From Betaproteobacteria bacterium Ga0077540 (GTDB taxonomy: Bacteria; Pseudomonadota; Gammaproteobacteria; Burkholderiales; Methylophilaceae): 64,000 nucleotides of DNA. The first letter of the stretch is position 1. The number at the start of each line of letters is the position of its first letter. Below the pieces are notes generated by a model. It was not told the DNA's origin, did not search any database, and saw nothing but the letters and a program-made list of their open reading frames with translations. Positions 33,388-43,039 of the stretch are shown here, in pieces. Location: the NCBI GenBank assembly GCA_001464125.1, contig LNEP01000003.1:1-64000 (forward strand), read 5' to 3'. Position numbers and translations under genes: made by a program.

Positions 33388-35940
33388 TTAATAACGCTCC
33401 GTAGCCTGTGAGCCGCTATAGCTAAAAAAGCGCAAATTAAGTTGGTCTGAAATTTCGATACTTTTTCTATGGGTATCGCTAAGCCAAATCAACAATGTGG
33501 AACTTCCGTGGTATAGCGCCAAATCTGGATCTAGTGCTTTCAAACTTTCCAAACGCTCGATAAATACACCTTCTTGCGCTCCACCACCGTAATTAGTAGA
33601 GACTTCAGTTAAATACTTAACCATGCCTTTTAATTGAAAAATCATGGCGTTGGGGTTGTGCTCATCCATCAACAATAAATCCAGCACTGGTAACCACTCC
33701 GGCTGTGCTGAGTAACGCGCACGGTAAGTCACAATGCTGTCGGTCAACTCTAGCAACCAATCCAAATTACTCTCTGGGGGCATAGTGAGCGCATGTTGTA
33801 ATAGCACACACAAAAACTGTAGGCGTTCAATACGCCTGCCCAGTGACATAAAGCGCCAACCCTGGTCGCGCGTCATGCCATCTAAGGTAAAACCAGACAA
33901 TGTGACTAGCGAAGCAGAAGTCTCGTTTAAATGCTGCAATGTCTCGGTCAGTGCAGGCATATGCTTGCTATGGGTAAACCGTTGAGACATCTGATTGATA
34001 ATGCGCCAATTATCATTGGATAAACGCTCACGAATATTGAATGCAAGCTGAAAAAACTGATGAATGCTGCTCTGCAAACTATGGTCTTTGCTTGAGAATA
34101 CGGCCTGTATGAGTAAGCGCTCAATTTCTTCATCACTCAGCATTTCAGCTTGGATTGGCGTATCGGTGGCATTGTCTAAGCTGTCCGTACTTGGCATCAA
34201 GCCATACCACACACACAAATTATGTAGCGTCATCCATTCCATTGGCCGATGCTCACCGGAAAACTCCATCAAAAACTGGATTGCAATCCGAATCAAACGT
34301 GTGGTGTGCGCATTGCGGATGGTGTAACGGCCAAACCAAAACAAATTTTCCACCATGCGGCTAGAAAGGTAGGTATTACCACGCACTAAATCTTTGCTCG
34401 ACATCGTGCGCCGCAACAAACTGCTATGGTAAGTGGCGTGGGGAGACGTAATCCAAGTGTCTTTACTGGTGCCACCGCGCTGCATAGTAATCACACGCTC
34501 ATCTTTACCACTTGCAATACGCGCCAAGCCGCCTGGCATAACGGCATATCCATTAGGGGTAGCGCAAGCATATACGCGCAAGCCTATGGCCAACGAATTT
34601 AGGTTAGGCTTATGGTGTGCGCTCCAAGCCGGCGCTTGCGAAATCTTCACTTGCTCTTGCGCAATATAGTTTTGTGGATTTTCACGTAACTTTTCGATCA
34701 AGGCTGCGCGGCCATCAGCGGTTAAATCCTCACCAAAAATTGGGTACTGATTGATTTGCGGAAATGCAGGTTTAATTACCAATTCATGCAAATTTGCAAT
34801 GACGGTCGCCAGTGCGCCGGGCTCTCCACACCACCACGTAGCGACTGATGGCATTTTTAATGGCTCATTCAGAAAACGCTCACATAGCTTGGGTAAAAAG
34901 CCCAACAAAGCGCCTGACTGTAAAATATTTGACCCCAATGAGTTGGCGACTACAACAAAGCCTTGCCTAGTGGCTTGCGCCAGCCCAGCCACTCCCAGCA
35001 ACGAATCCGCATTCAACTCCAATGGGTCGCAAAAATCGTCATCCAACCGTCTTAAAATGACATGCACAGCTTTGAGGCCAGAAATAGTCTTGAGCCAAAC
35101 AATGCCATTACGCACCGTTAAATCACTGCCTTGTACCAGCGGAAAACCAAGGTAGCCCGCTAAATATGATTGCTCATGATAGGTTTCGTTATACGGCCCC
35201 GGCGTCAAAATCACAATCAGCGGTTGCTCACCCTCACTCAATGGCACGATCTCAGGGTGTGCCGCACTTTGTTTTTGCGCACACGCACGGCCCCAGTGGG
35301 ACAAGCTGTCGCGCATACTAGTAAAAAAGCCACTCAAGCGCTGAATATTTAAATCTCGGAATAAATCTGGGAACGCATTGGAAATAATGGTTCGGTTTTC
35401 AAGCGCATAGCCTGCGCCGGTAGGTGCTTGCGTTCTATCCGAGACCACCCACCATTGTCCGTTTGGCGCGCGCGCAATATCTACCGCATACATGTGCAAG
35501 GCAATGTTGTCCTCATGCTGCACACCATGGCAAGGACGCAAAAATCCAGCATGTCCGTGCACCAATGCCGCAGGCAGCAGTCCTTCACTTAGAGTCTGCT
35601 GAGGGCCGTATATATCTAATAGCAATTGATTAAGCAAGGACGCTCGCTGCGCAACTGCAGCGGCAATATGCGCCCATTCTTCATGCGGCAGAATAAACGG
35701 CAACGCATCCAAATCCCATGGTCGTTGCAGGCCATTCGTATCCGCATATACGTTGTAAGTCACCCCGTTATCACGAACTTGGCGCTGAATAGCTTCCACG
35801 CGGTGACGCATCTGTGATGCTGGTTCGTTTGCCAGTGTGTCTATCAGTGCTTGCCAATGCGGATGTGGCAAACCATTAACATCTAACAGTTCGTTGTAAT
35901 GATCCGCTTGACATGGGATTTGATAAAGAATGGATTGCAT
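33388..35940 (-). CDS. Circularly permuted ATP-grasp / alpha-E domain fusion (predicted amide ligase)
   Basis: 850 residues. Residues about 60-480 match the circularly permuted ATP-grasp: VTYNVYADTNGLQRPWDLDALPFILP, VVSDRTQAPTGAGYALENR, ILTPGPYNETYHEQSYLAGYLG (metal/ATP region) and GAVANALGTGVLE-like segment VVANSLGSNILQSGALLGFLP. About residue 515 onward is the alpha-E domain (YLSSRMVENLFWFGRYTIRNAHTTRL). In many genomes the two are separate genes; here they are fused. Predicted to join amino acids to a peptide or other acceptor; substrate unknown. Middle gene of the cluster. Confidence 0.85.
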   Translation of the reverse strand: MQSILYQIPCQADHYNELLDVNGLPHPHWQALIDTLANEPASQMRHRVEAIQRQVRDNGVTYNVYADTNGLQRPWDLDALPFILPHEEWAHIAAAVAQRASLLNQLLLDIYGPQQTLSEGLLPAALVHGHAGFLRPCHGVQHEDNIALHMYAVDIARAPNGQWWVVSDRTQAPTGAGYALENRTIISNAFPDLFRDLNIQRLSGFFTSMRDSLSHWGRACAQKQSAAHPEIVPLSEGEQPLIVILTPGPYNETYHEQSYLAGYLGFPLVQGSDLTVRNGIVWLKTISGLKAVHVILRRLDDDFCDPLELNADSLLGVAGLAQATRQGFVVVANSLGSNILQSGALLGFLPKLCERFLNEPLKMPSVATWWCGEPGALATVIANLHELVIKPAFPQINQYPIFGEDLTADGRAALIEKLRENPQNYIAQEQVKISQAPAWSAHHKPNLNSLAIGLRVYACATPNGYAVMPGGLARIASGKDERVITMQRGGTSKDTWITSPHATYHSSLLRRTMSSKDLVRGNTYLSSRMVENLFWFGRYTIRNAHTTRLIRIAIQFLMEFSGEHRPMEWMTLHNLCVWYGLMPSTDSLDNATDTPIQAEMLSDEEIERLLIQAVFSSKDHSLQSSIHQFFQLAFNIRERLSNDNWRIINQMSQRFTHSKHMPALTETLQHLNETSASLVTLSGFTLDGMTRDQGWRFMSLGRRIERLQFLCVLLQHALTMPPESNLDWLLELTDSIVTYRARYSAQPEWLPVLDLLLMDEHNPNAMIFQLKGMVKYLTEVSTNYGGGAQEGVFIERLESLKALDPDLALYHGSSTLLIWLSDTHRKSIEISDQLNLRFFSYSGSQATERY

Positions 35941-35952
35941 AGCCCAAACAGT

Positions 35953-38900
35953 TTAATGGGCTTGCCATCTTAGGTCTAGTGTAAATGGAAAACGCGGATT
36001 CTTGGGTTCCGGCTCCACCTTCATTTCTCCTGGCGTATGGCCGTAACTCCAAAACCGTGCAAAGCGCCTTGCTTCTGCTTCATTAGCATTTACCGGAAAA
36101 CTATCATAGTTACGCCCACCGGGATGTGATACATGATAGGTACAACCGCCAACCGCACGACCACTCCATGTATCCACCAAATCAAACACCAATGGCGCTT
36201 GTACACCAATTGTAGGATGCAATGCTGACCAAGGTCGCCAGGCACGGAATCGGACCCCAGCCACAAACTCACCTGCTACCCCTGTTGGCTGTAATGGTAA
36301 TGGGCGACCATTACACGTGACAATATGACGGCCATCGGTCATGCCACGTACACGTAATTGCATGCGCTCTACAGATGAATCCACATAACGTGCAGTACCG
36401 CCTCCACTCATTTCTTCACCCAGCACATTCCATGGCTCTATAGCTTGTCTTAACTCAAGCTCCACGCCTTGATACGCCACTGTGCCATAGCGTGGAAATC
36501 TAAATTCGACAAACGGGTCAAACCAGTGCTTTTCAAACTTGTAACCGAATGCACGCAAGTCCTCCACAACATCGGCAATATCTTGCGCGACAAAGTGAGG
36601 CAACATCCAACGGTCATGTAACTCAGTGCCCCAGTGTATAAGCTTGCCTTGATATGGCGTTTTCCAAAAACGTGCCACCAAGGCACGTAACAATAGGCTT
36701 TGCAACAAGCTCATGCGCGCATGCGGAGGCATTTCAAACGCGCGGAACTCTACCAATCCCAAGCGCCCAGTCGGGCCATCTGGTGAGTACAGCTTATCAA
36801 TTGAAAACTCAGCGCGATGGGTATTACCGGTTAAATCCACCAGCAAATTACGCAATAAGCGGTCTACCAGCCATGGCTTTTCACTCTCAGCCATGGTCGG
36901 CAATGCTTTATCCATTTGCTGGAAAGCGATTGATAGCTCATACAAATTATCGTCTCTGGCCTCATCCACGCGAGGTGATTGACTGGTAGGCCCAATAAAT
37001 GTTCCAGAAAATAAATAAGACAAAGCTGGGTGATTTTGCCAATAGGTTATTAAACTTTTCAGCACATCTGGGCGGCGCAGCATTGGGCTATCGGCAGCAG
37101 TAGCGCCGCCAAGTGTGGCGTGGTTTCCCCCACCAGTACCGGTATGTCTGCCATCCAGCATAAATTTCTCAGTGCCCAGTCTACTTAGCCTAGCCTCTTC
37201 ATATAGCACGGTCATTTTGTCCACCAGCTCATTCCAAGTAGATGATGGATGAATATTCACCTCAATTACACCTGGGTCAGGCGTTACACTCAGGACTTGA
37301 ACACGCGAATCACGTGGTGGTGCATAACCTTCTATCCAAAGCTTTAACTGCAGCTTAGCCGCAGTATTCTCAACAGATGTGAGCAACGCCAGGTAGTCCT
37401 CTAAGCGTGTTACCGGTGGCATAAACACATGCAGCCGTCCACCACGCACCTGTATGCAAAGCGCAGTATGAATCACTTCTTTAGGGAGCGGTTTTGCTGA
37501 CTTATGCTTAACTGTGACTGAGGGCTTAACACTTACTTTTTCATACTCGGATAAAGACGCTAGCTCTGCAAAGGTATCAATAGGAAAATCTGGCTCGACG
37601 TCTTTAGGCAGCTTCCAAGGTAGAGAAGCTAATGGCAAGCGCAATCCCATAGGTGAGTCGCCGCTCAGCAAATACAAATGCTCGCGTTTCAAAGGCCATT
37701 TACTCGTCAGCCACTCGCCTGCTTTGCCAGTTTCTATCGGCTTAATCGGCATCACAAAACCAACCACCGCACCTAATCCAGTTTCTAATAGTCTTGCTAG
37801 GCGTCGACGATCTTCACTGTCTTTTAAATCGACCGTCAGCGGATCAATATTTTCTGGGAGATTTTGCTCAAAATTAATTTGTGACAAGACGTCTTCATAA
37901 GCAGGAATCAAACAGGCTTGCGGAAAACGTAACTCCATAGCCAAGTGACGTGCAAATAGCTCGGCTTCCTTAGCAGTGTAATCGTCGGGCGCATCTTCTT
38001 TAGAGAATAAACTCGCATCGCGCCATATCGGTTTGCCATCGACCCGCCAGTAAATATTGATGGCCCAACGTGGCAATGGCTCGCCTGGGTACCATTTACC
38101 TTGCCCGTAATGTAACAAGCCTCCCTTTGCAAAATGATCCTTTAGCTTTAGAGCCAACTTACCAGCCAACGTACGCTTATCCTCGCCGTGTGCCAATGTA
38201 TTCCACTCTGGACCATCCATATCATCGATGGATACAAAAGTTGGCTCACCCCCTTGGGTAAGCCGCACATCCAGTTTCTTCAAGTCTTTATCTACTTGGT
38301 TGCCCAGCTTATCTATTTTTAGCCAATCAACTTCGCTATAAGGCTTGGTTACACGTGGGTCTTCGTGAATACGCGTCACGGTCATTTCATGTTGAAATGT
38401 CACTTCCGCAATATCGGTAAACCCAGTAACAGGTGCGGCAGAAGACGGTACAGCGGTACAGGCCAGTGGAATGTGTCCTTCCCCCGCCATTAAACCTGAG
38501 GTTGGATCTAAGCCTATCCAACCAGCACCTGGAATGTAGACCTCAGTCCAAGCATGCAAATCGGTAAAGTCCACAGTAGTACCACTGGGCCCATCCAAAG
38601 CTTTAACATCTGCTGTAAGCTGAATTAAGTAACCGGAAACAAAACGTGCTGCCAAGCCTAAGTTGCGCAGGATCTGTACTAGTAGCCAAGCGCTATCGCG
38701 GCATGAGCCGGTACGTTTAATTAATGTCTCTTCAGGTGTTTGCACGCCCGGCTCCATGCGCACCAAATAACCAATATCGCGCTGCAAACGCTGATTGACA
38801 GCGACTAAAAAATTAGCAATCCCCAGCGCAGGCTGCATAATGTCGCGCTTGGCTGCAACTATCCATTCTGTCAGTAAAGCAGAGGAAGCCTCAGGCTTTA

Positions 38901-39252
38901 AATATGCACCAAGTTCGTACGCTTGCTGCTCCGTATAGTTAAACGGAAAATGTTCTGCGTACTTTTCCACAAAGAAATCAAACGGATTAATCACGGTCAT
39001 GTCTGCCACTAAATCGACCGTAAAATCGAGCGAGCGCACCTTTTCGGGGAATACATACCGCGCAATGTAGTTTCCGTAAGGGTCTTGCTGCCAATTAACG
39101 AAATGTTGCGCAGGATTGACCGTAATAGAATAGGCCAAGATTGGTGTACGTGCGTGGGCGGCAGGTTTTAGGCGGACTTCATGGGGAGAGAGGCTGACAG
39201 GCCGATCAAAATGATAGCTGGTTTTATGGTGTAATGCGACGCGAATTGCCAC
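35953..39252 (-). CDS. Transglutaminase-like + DUF2126 fusion protein
   Basis: 1099 residues. The first 290 are a transglutaminase-like domain: RLKPAAHARTPI region, Cys in KRTGSCRDSAWLLVQIL, His in DLHAWTEVYIPG, Asp in GLDPTSGLMAGEGHIPLA. The rest is DUF2126, with the blocks LTQGGEPTFVSIDDMDGPEWN, GQGKWYPGEPLPRWAI and the late GRAVGGCTYHVSHPGGRNYDSFPVNANEAEARR. DUF2126 is found almost only in this gene set. First gene of the cluster, 12 bases from the ATP-grasp gene. Confidence 0.88.
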   Translation of the reverse strand: MAIRVALHHKTSYHFDRPVSLSPHEVRLKPAAHARTPILAYSITVNPAQHFVNWQQDPYGNYIARYVFPEKVRSLDFTVDLVADMTVINPFDFFVEKYAEHFPFNYTEQQAYELGAYLKPEASSALLTEWIVAAKRDIMQPALGIANFLVAVNQRLQRDIGYLVRMEPGVQTPEETLIKRTGSCRDSAWLLVQILRNLGLAARFVSGYLIQLTADVKALDGPSGTTVDFTDLHAWTEVYIPGAGWIGLDPTSGLMAGEGHIPLACTAVPSSAAPVTGFTDIAEVTFQHEMTVTRIHEDPRVTKPYSEVDWLKIDKLGNQVDKDLKKLDVRLTQGGEPTFVSIDDMDGPEWNTLAHGEDKRTLAGKLALKLKDHFAKGGLLHYGQGKWYPGEPLPRWAINIYWRVDGKPIWRDASLFSKEDAPDDYTAKEAELFARHLAMELRFPQACLIPAYEDVLSQINFEQNLPENIDPLTVDLKDSEDRRRLARLLETGLGAVVGFVMPIKPIETGKAGEWLTSKWPLKREHLYLLSGDSPMGLRLPLASLPWKLPKDVEPDFPIDTFAELASLSEYEKVSVKPSVTVKHKSAKPLPKEVIHTALCIQVRGGRLHVFMPPVTRLEDYLALLTSVENTAAKLQLKLWIEGYAPPRDSRVQVLSVTPDPGVIEVNIHPSSTWNELVDKMTVLYEEARLSRLGTEKFMLDGRHTGTGGGNHATLGGATAADSPMLRRPDVLKSLITYWQNHPALSYLFSGTFIGPTSQSPRVDEARDDNLYELSIAFQQMDKALPTMAESEKPWLVDRLLRNLLVDLTGNTHRAEFSIDKLYSPDGPTGRLGLVEFRAFEMPPHARMSLLQSLLLRALVARFWKTPYQGKLIHWGTELHDRWMLPHFVAQDIADVVEDLRAFGYKFEKHWFDPFVEFRFPRYGTVAYQGVELELRQAIEPWNVLGEEMSGGGTARYVDSSVERMQLRVRGMTDGRHIVTCNGRPLPLQPTGVAGEFVAGVRFRAWRPWSALHPTIGVQAPLVFDLVDTWSGRAVGGCTYHVSHPGGRNYDSFPVNANEAEARRFARFWSYGHTPGEMKVEPEPKNPRFPFTLDLRWQAH

Positions 39253-39371
39253 TTCGTTTCCTCAACTGCTTGGTTTCTGGATTGTTTTATCAATATCAAT
39301 GCAGGAACCATGCCAAAGCAACTTTTGTTTGATGTCACCCAATAAAACGGGCTTACATGTTAGTAACCATA

Positions 39372-39421
39372 AAAAATGGCCCTTTACGGGCCATTTTTAA
39401 GAATTCTATTGTTTAGAATTC
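39372..39421 (-). terminator. Terminator and second hairpin downstream of the cold-shock gene
   Basis: Two structures: TAGAATTC/GAATTCTA (39,401-39,421, 8-base stem) and, after it in the gene's direction, TGGCCC-GTAAA-GGGCCA followed by a T run (39,372-39,398). The second is a standard intrinsic terminator; the first may help to protect the 3' end. Confidence 0.8.
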
Positions 39422-39443
39422 GCAAGTTTGAATTCTAGGTGAA

Positions 39444-39647
39444 TTAAGCTTTTTGAATGTTAGAAGCTTGTTTACCTTTTGGACCATCCGTCACGTCAAA
39501 GCTAACGCGATCATTTTCTTTCAAACTTTTGTAACCACTATCAACGATAGCTGAGAAATGAGCGAATAAATCGTCGCCGCCTGCGTCAGGAGTAATGAAA
39601 CCAAAACCTTTAGCGTCATTAAACCATTTTACAATACCTGTTGCCAT
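39444..39647 (-). CDS. Cold-shock protein (CspA family)
   Basis: 67 residues. RNA-binding motifs KGFGFI (RNP1) and DLFAHFSA (RNP2) intact. GTVKWFN start has the common form [14 protein letters not shown] chaperone; whether it is cold-induced cannot be read. The long upstream stretch to 40,016 also holds the leader of infA on the other strand. Confidence 0.93.
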   Translation of the reverse strand: MATGIVKWFNDAKGFGFITPDAGGDDLFAHFSAIVDSGYKSLKENDRVSFDVTDGPKGKQASNIQKA

Positions 39648-39857
39648 AATATTACTTTCTTACTTTAAATAGGGAGGCGCCCTGAAAGTTTTTACTTCCC
39701 AATAAAAATGAGCCACTAGGACTCATCAAATTAGAATTTAAAAACGCCTAATGCACCTTTTACGCCCTATATAAAATTGAGTCAAGCTTTATTTTAACTC
39801 TTTGATATAATCAGCTCATTATTAGTCTGATTGCAACAAATTTGCTATAAACCAACA

Positions 39858-39957
39858 TCAGGTCTATACTTCGCGCACCTGAATGCGCGTTAATGCGGAT
39901 TCAGCTAATATTTTTAGAAATATCCCCAGCAGTGCTTAGCTAGCACTGTAATTTTTC
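39858..39957 (+). promoter_or_regulatory. Structured leader of infA
   Basis: TCAGGT (39,858) can pair with ACCTGA (39,877), or CGCGCA (39,872) with TGCGCG (39,884); the two share bases and exclude each other. A hairpin CAGTGCT/AGCACTG (39,930-39,948) followed by TAATTTTT comes next, then the gene at 40,016. This could be an attenuator or a temperature-sensing leader. Apart from this the stretch 39,648-40,015 shows no gene. Confidence 0.45.
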
Positions 39958-40015
39958 TGCAAGCTCCTTCGAGATTGTTGCTTAAAACGGGTCTCATATA
40001 GATTGGAGTGTTGTC

Positions 40016-40276
40016 ATGGCAAAAGAAGAGTTGATTGAAATGAATGGTGTGGTCGATGAAATACTACCCGACTCACGCTACCGCGTGACCCTAGACAATG
40101 GCCACAAATTGATTGCTTATACCGGCGGAAAAATGAAGAAAAATCATATTCGCATTCTGGCTGGAGACAAAGTCACTTTAGAGCTTTCTCCATACGATAC
40201 CAATAACGGTCGCATTACCTTCAGGCACATTGAATCTAAAGGTAACTTTACACCCGTAAAAAGACGCTCATACTAA
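40016..40276 (+). CDS. infA: Translation initiation factor IF-1
   Basis: 86 residues, about 14 longer than E. coli IF-1. The S1/OB fold is clear: [48 protein letters not shown] and [18 protein letters not shown]. The C-terminal extension ([16 protein letters not shown]) occurs in the second infA copy of many betaproteobacteria, which is often beside a cold-shock gene, as here. So the organism probably has another infA in the ribosomal operon. Confidence 0.93.
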   Translation: MAKEELIEMNGVVDEILPDSRYRVTLDNGHKLIAYTGGKMKKNHIRILAGDKVTLELSPYDTNNGRITFRHIESKGNFTPVKRRSY

Positions 40277-40306
40277 TAATCGTATTTAAAACTAGCAGAA
40301 TCACTT

Positions 40307-40334
40307 GCCAGCCTTTGCGCTGGCTTTTTATTTT
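40307..40334 (+). terminator. Intrinsic terminator after infA
   Basis: GCCAGC-CTTTGC-GCTGGC with TTTTTATTTT after it. Confidence 0.88.
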
Positions 40335-40394
40335 AAAAGCGGACTAGTCAAATTATAATGCTAGCTTTGCTATGTTGAATGGTGGAAGTAACAC

Positions 40395-41888
40395 GTGGCG
40401 CATCTAGAAACAGATATATTGTTGGTCGGCGGTGGCATCATGAGTGCGACCTTAGGGACATTGCTTCAAGCGCTAGACCCTAGCCTTAGCATTACCATGG
40501 TAGAACAGTTGACCGACGTTGCTATGGAAAGCTCTGATGCGCTGAATAATGCAGGCACCGGCCACGCTGGTTATTGCGAGCTAAATTACACCCCACAAGC
40601 GGAAGACGGCACTATTAGCATACAGCGCGCTCTGAACATCAACGCCGCATTTGAGGTATCCCTGCAATACTGGTCATACTTGGTGAACTCAGGCGCACTG
40701 CCCTCACCTAATCGCTTTATTACGAGAACACCGCACCTTAGTTTTGTCTGGGGTGACAAAAACGTTGCATTTTTACGCCAACGCGTCGCACAGTTGCAAC
40801 AGCACCCTCTGTTTGCTGATATGCAATACTCGGAGGCTTTTGAACAGTTGCAAGCATGGATGCCTCTGATGATGGCTAACCGTGGCAATCAAGAATCATT
40901 AGCTGCTAGCTACATTGCCCATGGTGCGGATATTGATTTCGGCGCATTAACACGTTACATGGTCAACTATATACAAGCCAGCCCTAACTTCACTTTGCTT
41001 AAGCAAACCAAAGTCAGCAATCTCACCAAGGTAAAAAACCGCGCCAAGGACAATACTTGGCACGTGCACTTGCAAGATTTGCAAACCAAACACAAACAAA
41101 CCATTAAAGCCAAGTTTGTATTTTTGGGGGCAGGCGGTGGCGCATTGCCACTGCTACAAAAAGCCAACATCGACGAAAGCAAAGGCTACGGCGGTTTCCC
41201 GGTCAGTGGGCAATGGTTGATTTGCCACAATGAAGCCGTGATTGAGCAACACTATGCCAAAGTGTATGGCAAAGCCGCTGTAGGTGCCCCGCCTATGTCG
41301 GTGCCGCATTTGGATACGCGCGTCATTAATGGCAAACGCGCTTTGTTGTTTGGCCCATTTGCTGGATTTACCACCAAATTTTTAAAGCGTGGTTCTAAGT
41401 TGGATTTAGCGAAATCGCTGAAAGTAAACAATATCAAGGCCATGATTAGCGTGGGTCGCCATAATATGGATCTCACCAAATACCTGATTAAAGAAACAAA
41501 ACAAACCCATGAGCAACGCATGAATGCATTACGTGAATTTTTGCCCGATGCAAACTCGAATGACTGGACCTTGGAAAACGCTGGTCAACGCGTGCAAATT
41601 ATTAAAAACTGCGAAAAAAAATGGGGCAAGCTGGAGTTTGGTACCGAGATAGTGGCCGCGAAAGATGGCACCCTAGCCGCTTTGTTAGGTGCTTCTCCAG
41701 GTGCGTCAGTGAGCGTACAAGCCATGTTAGATGTGCTACAACGCTGTTTTAAAGACCGGGTCATGAGCGCAGACTGGCAAGAAAAGCTAAAAGCAGCAAT
41801 TCCATCCTATGGAGAGTCTCTGGTAGAAAATACAGATTTGCTAAAACAGGTTAGAAAGCATTCTCATCAAACCCTTGGGTTAATGTAG
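40395..41888 (+). CDS. mqo: Malate:quinone oxidoreductase
   Basis: 497 residues, GTG start with GGTGGAAG upstream. Oxidises malate to oxaloacetate at the inner membrane, giving electrons to quinone. N-terminal FAD motif ILLVGGGIMSATLG, then MEQL-like MVEQLTDVAMESSDALNNAGTGHAG and CELNYTP, RGNQESLAASYIAHGADIDFG, and the late GASPGASVSV. Length normal. Stop is directly adjacent to the convergent DUF1294 gene. Confidence 0.97.
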   Translation: MAHLETDILLVGGGIMSATLGTLLQALDPSLSITMVEQLTDVAMESSDALNNAGTGHAGYCELNYTPQAEDGTISIQRALNINAAFEVSLQYWSYLVNSGALPSPNRFITRTPHLSFVWGDKNVAFLRQRVAQLQQHPLFADMQYSEAFEQLQAWMPLMMANRGNQESLAASYIAHGADIDFGALTRYMVNYIQASPNFTLLKQTKVSNLTKVKNRAKDNTWHVHLQDLQTKHKQTIKAKFVFLGAGGGALPLLQKANIDESKGYGGFPVSGQWLICHNEAVIEQHYAKVYGKAAVGAPPMSVPHLDTRVINGKRALLFGPFAGFTTKFLKRGSKLDLAKSLKVNNIKAMISVGRHNMDLTKYLIKETKQTHEQRMNALREFLPDANSNDWTLENAGQRVQIIKNCEKKWGKLEFGTEIVAAKDGTLAALLGASPGASVSVQAMLDVLQRCFKDRVMSADWQEKLKAAIPSYGESLVENTDLLKQVRKHSHQTLGLM

Positions 41889-42236
41889 TTATTGCCAGCG
41901 GGACAGTAGCCAGCCCAGCACCAGCAGATTAACTACCACCGTTACCCAAAATATCAATCTAAATTCTCTTTTAACAGACTTGTGGCGCAATAGCGTTTGC
42001 GCCAGCATGGCACCCGGCCAACCGCCGAGCAAACCTAATACGTGCAAAGTGCTTTCAGGAATACGCCAACGATCACTCTTAGCCGCAGCTTTATCTATCG
42101 CATAAGCGATAAATGCCAAGCTTGCAATCACTGCATAGACTTTAGTAATGAGCACTGACTGTTGGCTGGTAATAATCAACCAAGCCAGCACCGCCAACGA
42201 TACGACAACAAGCACTCTGCGTACCCAAGTATGCAT
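41889..42236 (-). CDS. DUF1294 membrane protein
   Basis: 115 residues, about three membrane helices (VLVVVSLAVLAWLII, VYAVIASLAFIAYAID, FWVTVVVNLLVLGWLL). The signature YAIDKAAAKSDRWRIPESTLHVLGLLGGWPGAMLAQTLLRHKSVKREFR is DUF1294. Many members have an N-terminal cold-shock domain; this one has not. Function unknown. Three bases after rlmB on the same strand. Confidence 0.85.
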   Translation of the reverse strand: MHTWVRRVLVVVSLAVLAWLIITSQQSVLITKVYAVIASLAFIAYAIDKAAAKSDRWRIPESTLHVLGLLGGWPGAMLAQTLLRHKSVKREFRLIFWVTVVVNLLVLGWLLSRWQ

Positions 42237-42239
42237 GGG

Positions 42240-42992
42240 CTATGTGTGCAAGCTACGTTGTCTACGCACTTCGTATAGACACATACCGCTGGCCACGCTT
42301 ACGTTCAAACTCTCTACCGAGCCATACATCGGTATCGTCACCAGTGCGTCACAGGTTTCAGCGGTTAGGCGGCGTATGCCCTCGCCTTCGGAGCCAAGCA
42401 CAATCGCAATCGGGCCATCCAGTTTGGTATTAAGTAATGTACTTGGTGCATCCATTGTGGTTCCCACCACTGTCACACCAGCCTCTTTTAGCTCGCGTAA
42501 GGTCCTGGCTAAATTGGTCACGGCGATAAATGGCACAGTCTCAGCAGCGCCACTGGCTACTTTTCTGACTGTTGCGTTTAAGCCCACCGCACGGTCTTTT
42601 GGTGCAATCACAGCATGCACACCCATGGCATCCGCAACACGCAAACATGCGCCTAAATTATGCGGGTCTTCCACACCATCCAGTACCAAGAAAAATGGTG
42701 GCTCAGTAAGGTCAGACTCTAAGATATCGTGAATATCCTTGTAGGGAATTGGCGTATCGACCACCCGTGCAATCACGCCTTGGTGACGCCCATTAATGCC
42801 CGCCATACCGTCCAAGCGGCTACGCTCTACTTGCATCACACGTACACCGGCGCTATCTGCCATACTCAGCAAATCTTTCATGCGTGCATCCACGCGATCG
42901 CGATCAATCAAGATTTCTTGAATGCTTGTACTGTGTTGGCGCATACGGCTTAATACCGCATGAAAGCCAAATAAAATTCTGGATTCCGACAT
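42240..42992 (-). CDS. rlmB: 23S rRNA (guanosine-2'-O-)-methyltransferase RlmB
   Basis: 250 residues, SPOUT (TrmH) family. Small substrate-binding domain at the start ([13 protein letters not shown]), then motif 1 [21 protein letters not shown], motif 2 [16 protein letters not shown] and motif 3 [24 protein letters not shown]. Methylates G2251 of 23S rRNA. Its pair with rnr is conserved in proteobacteria. Confidence 0.96.
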   Translation of the reverse strand: MSESRILFGFHAVLSRMRQHSTSIQEILIDRDRVDARMKDLLSMADSAGVRVMQVERSRLDGMAGINGRHQGVIARVVDTPIPYKDIHDILESDLTEPPFFLVLDGVEDPHNLGACLRVADAMGVHAVIAPKDRAVGLNATVRKVASGAAETVPFIAVTNLARTLRELKEAGVTVVGTTMDAPSTLLNTKLDGPIAIVLGSEGEGIRRLTAETCDALVTIPMYGSVESLNVSVASGMCLYEVRRQRSLHT

Positions 42993-43014
42993 ACTTCTTA
43001 CTCACTCATTTCAT

Positions 43015-43039
43015 AAGAAAACTAGGCATGACAGCCTAT
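43015..43039 (-). terminator. Weak terminator-like hairpin between rnr and rlmB
   Basis: TAGGC-TGTCA-TGCCTA with GTTTTCTT following on the minus strand; a short stem, so partial read-through to rlmB is likely. Confidence 0.4.

Noticed and set aside
39401-39436. Three GAATTC sites after the cold-shock gene
   Set aside because: They are explained by one short hairpin and chance; no repeat family is evident.
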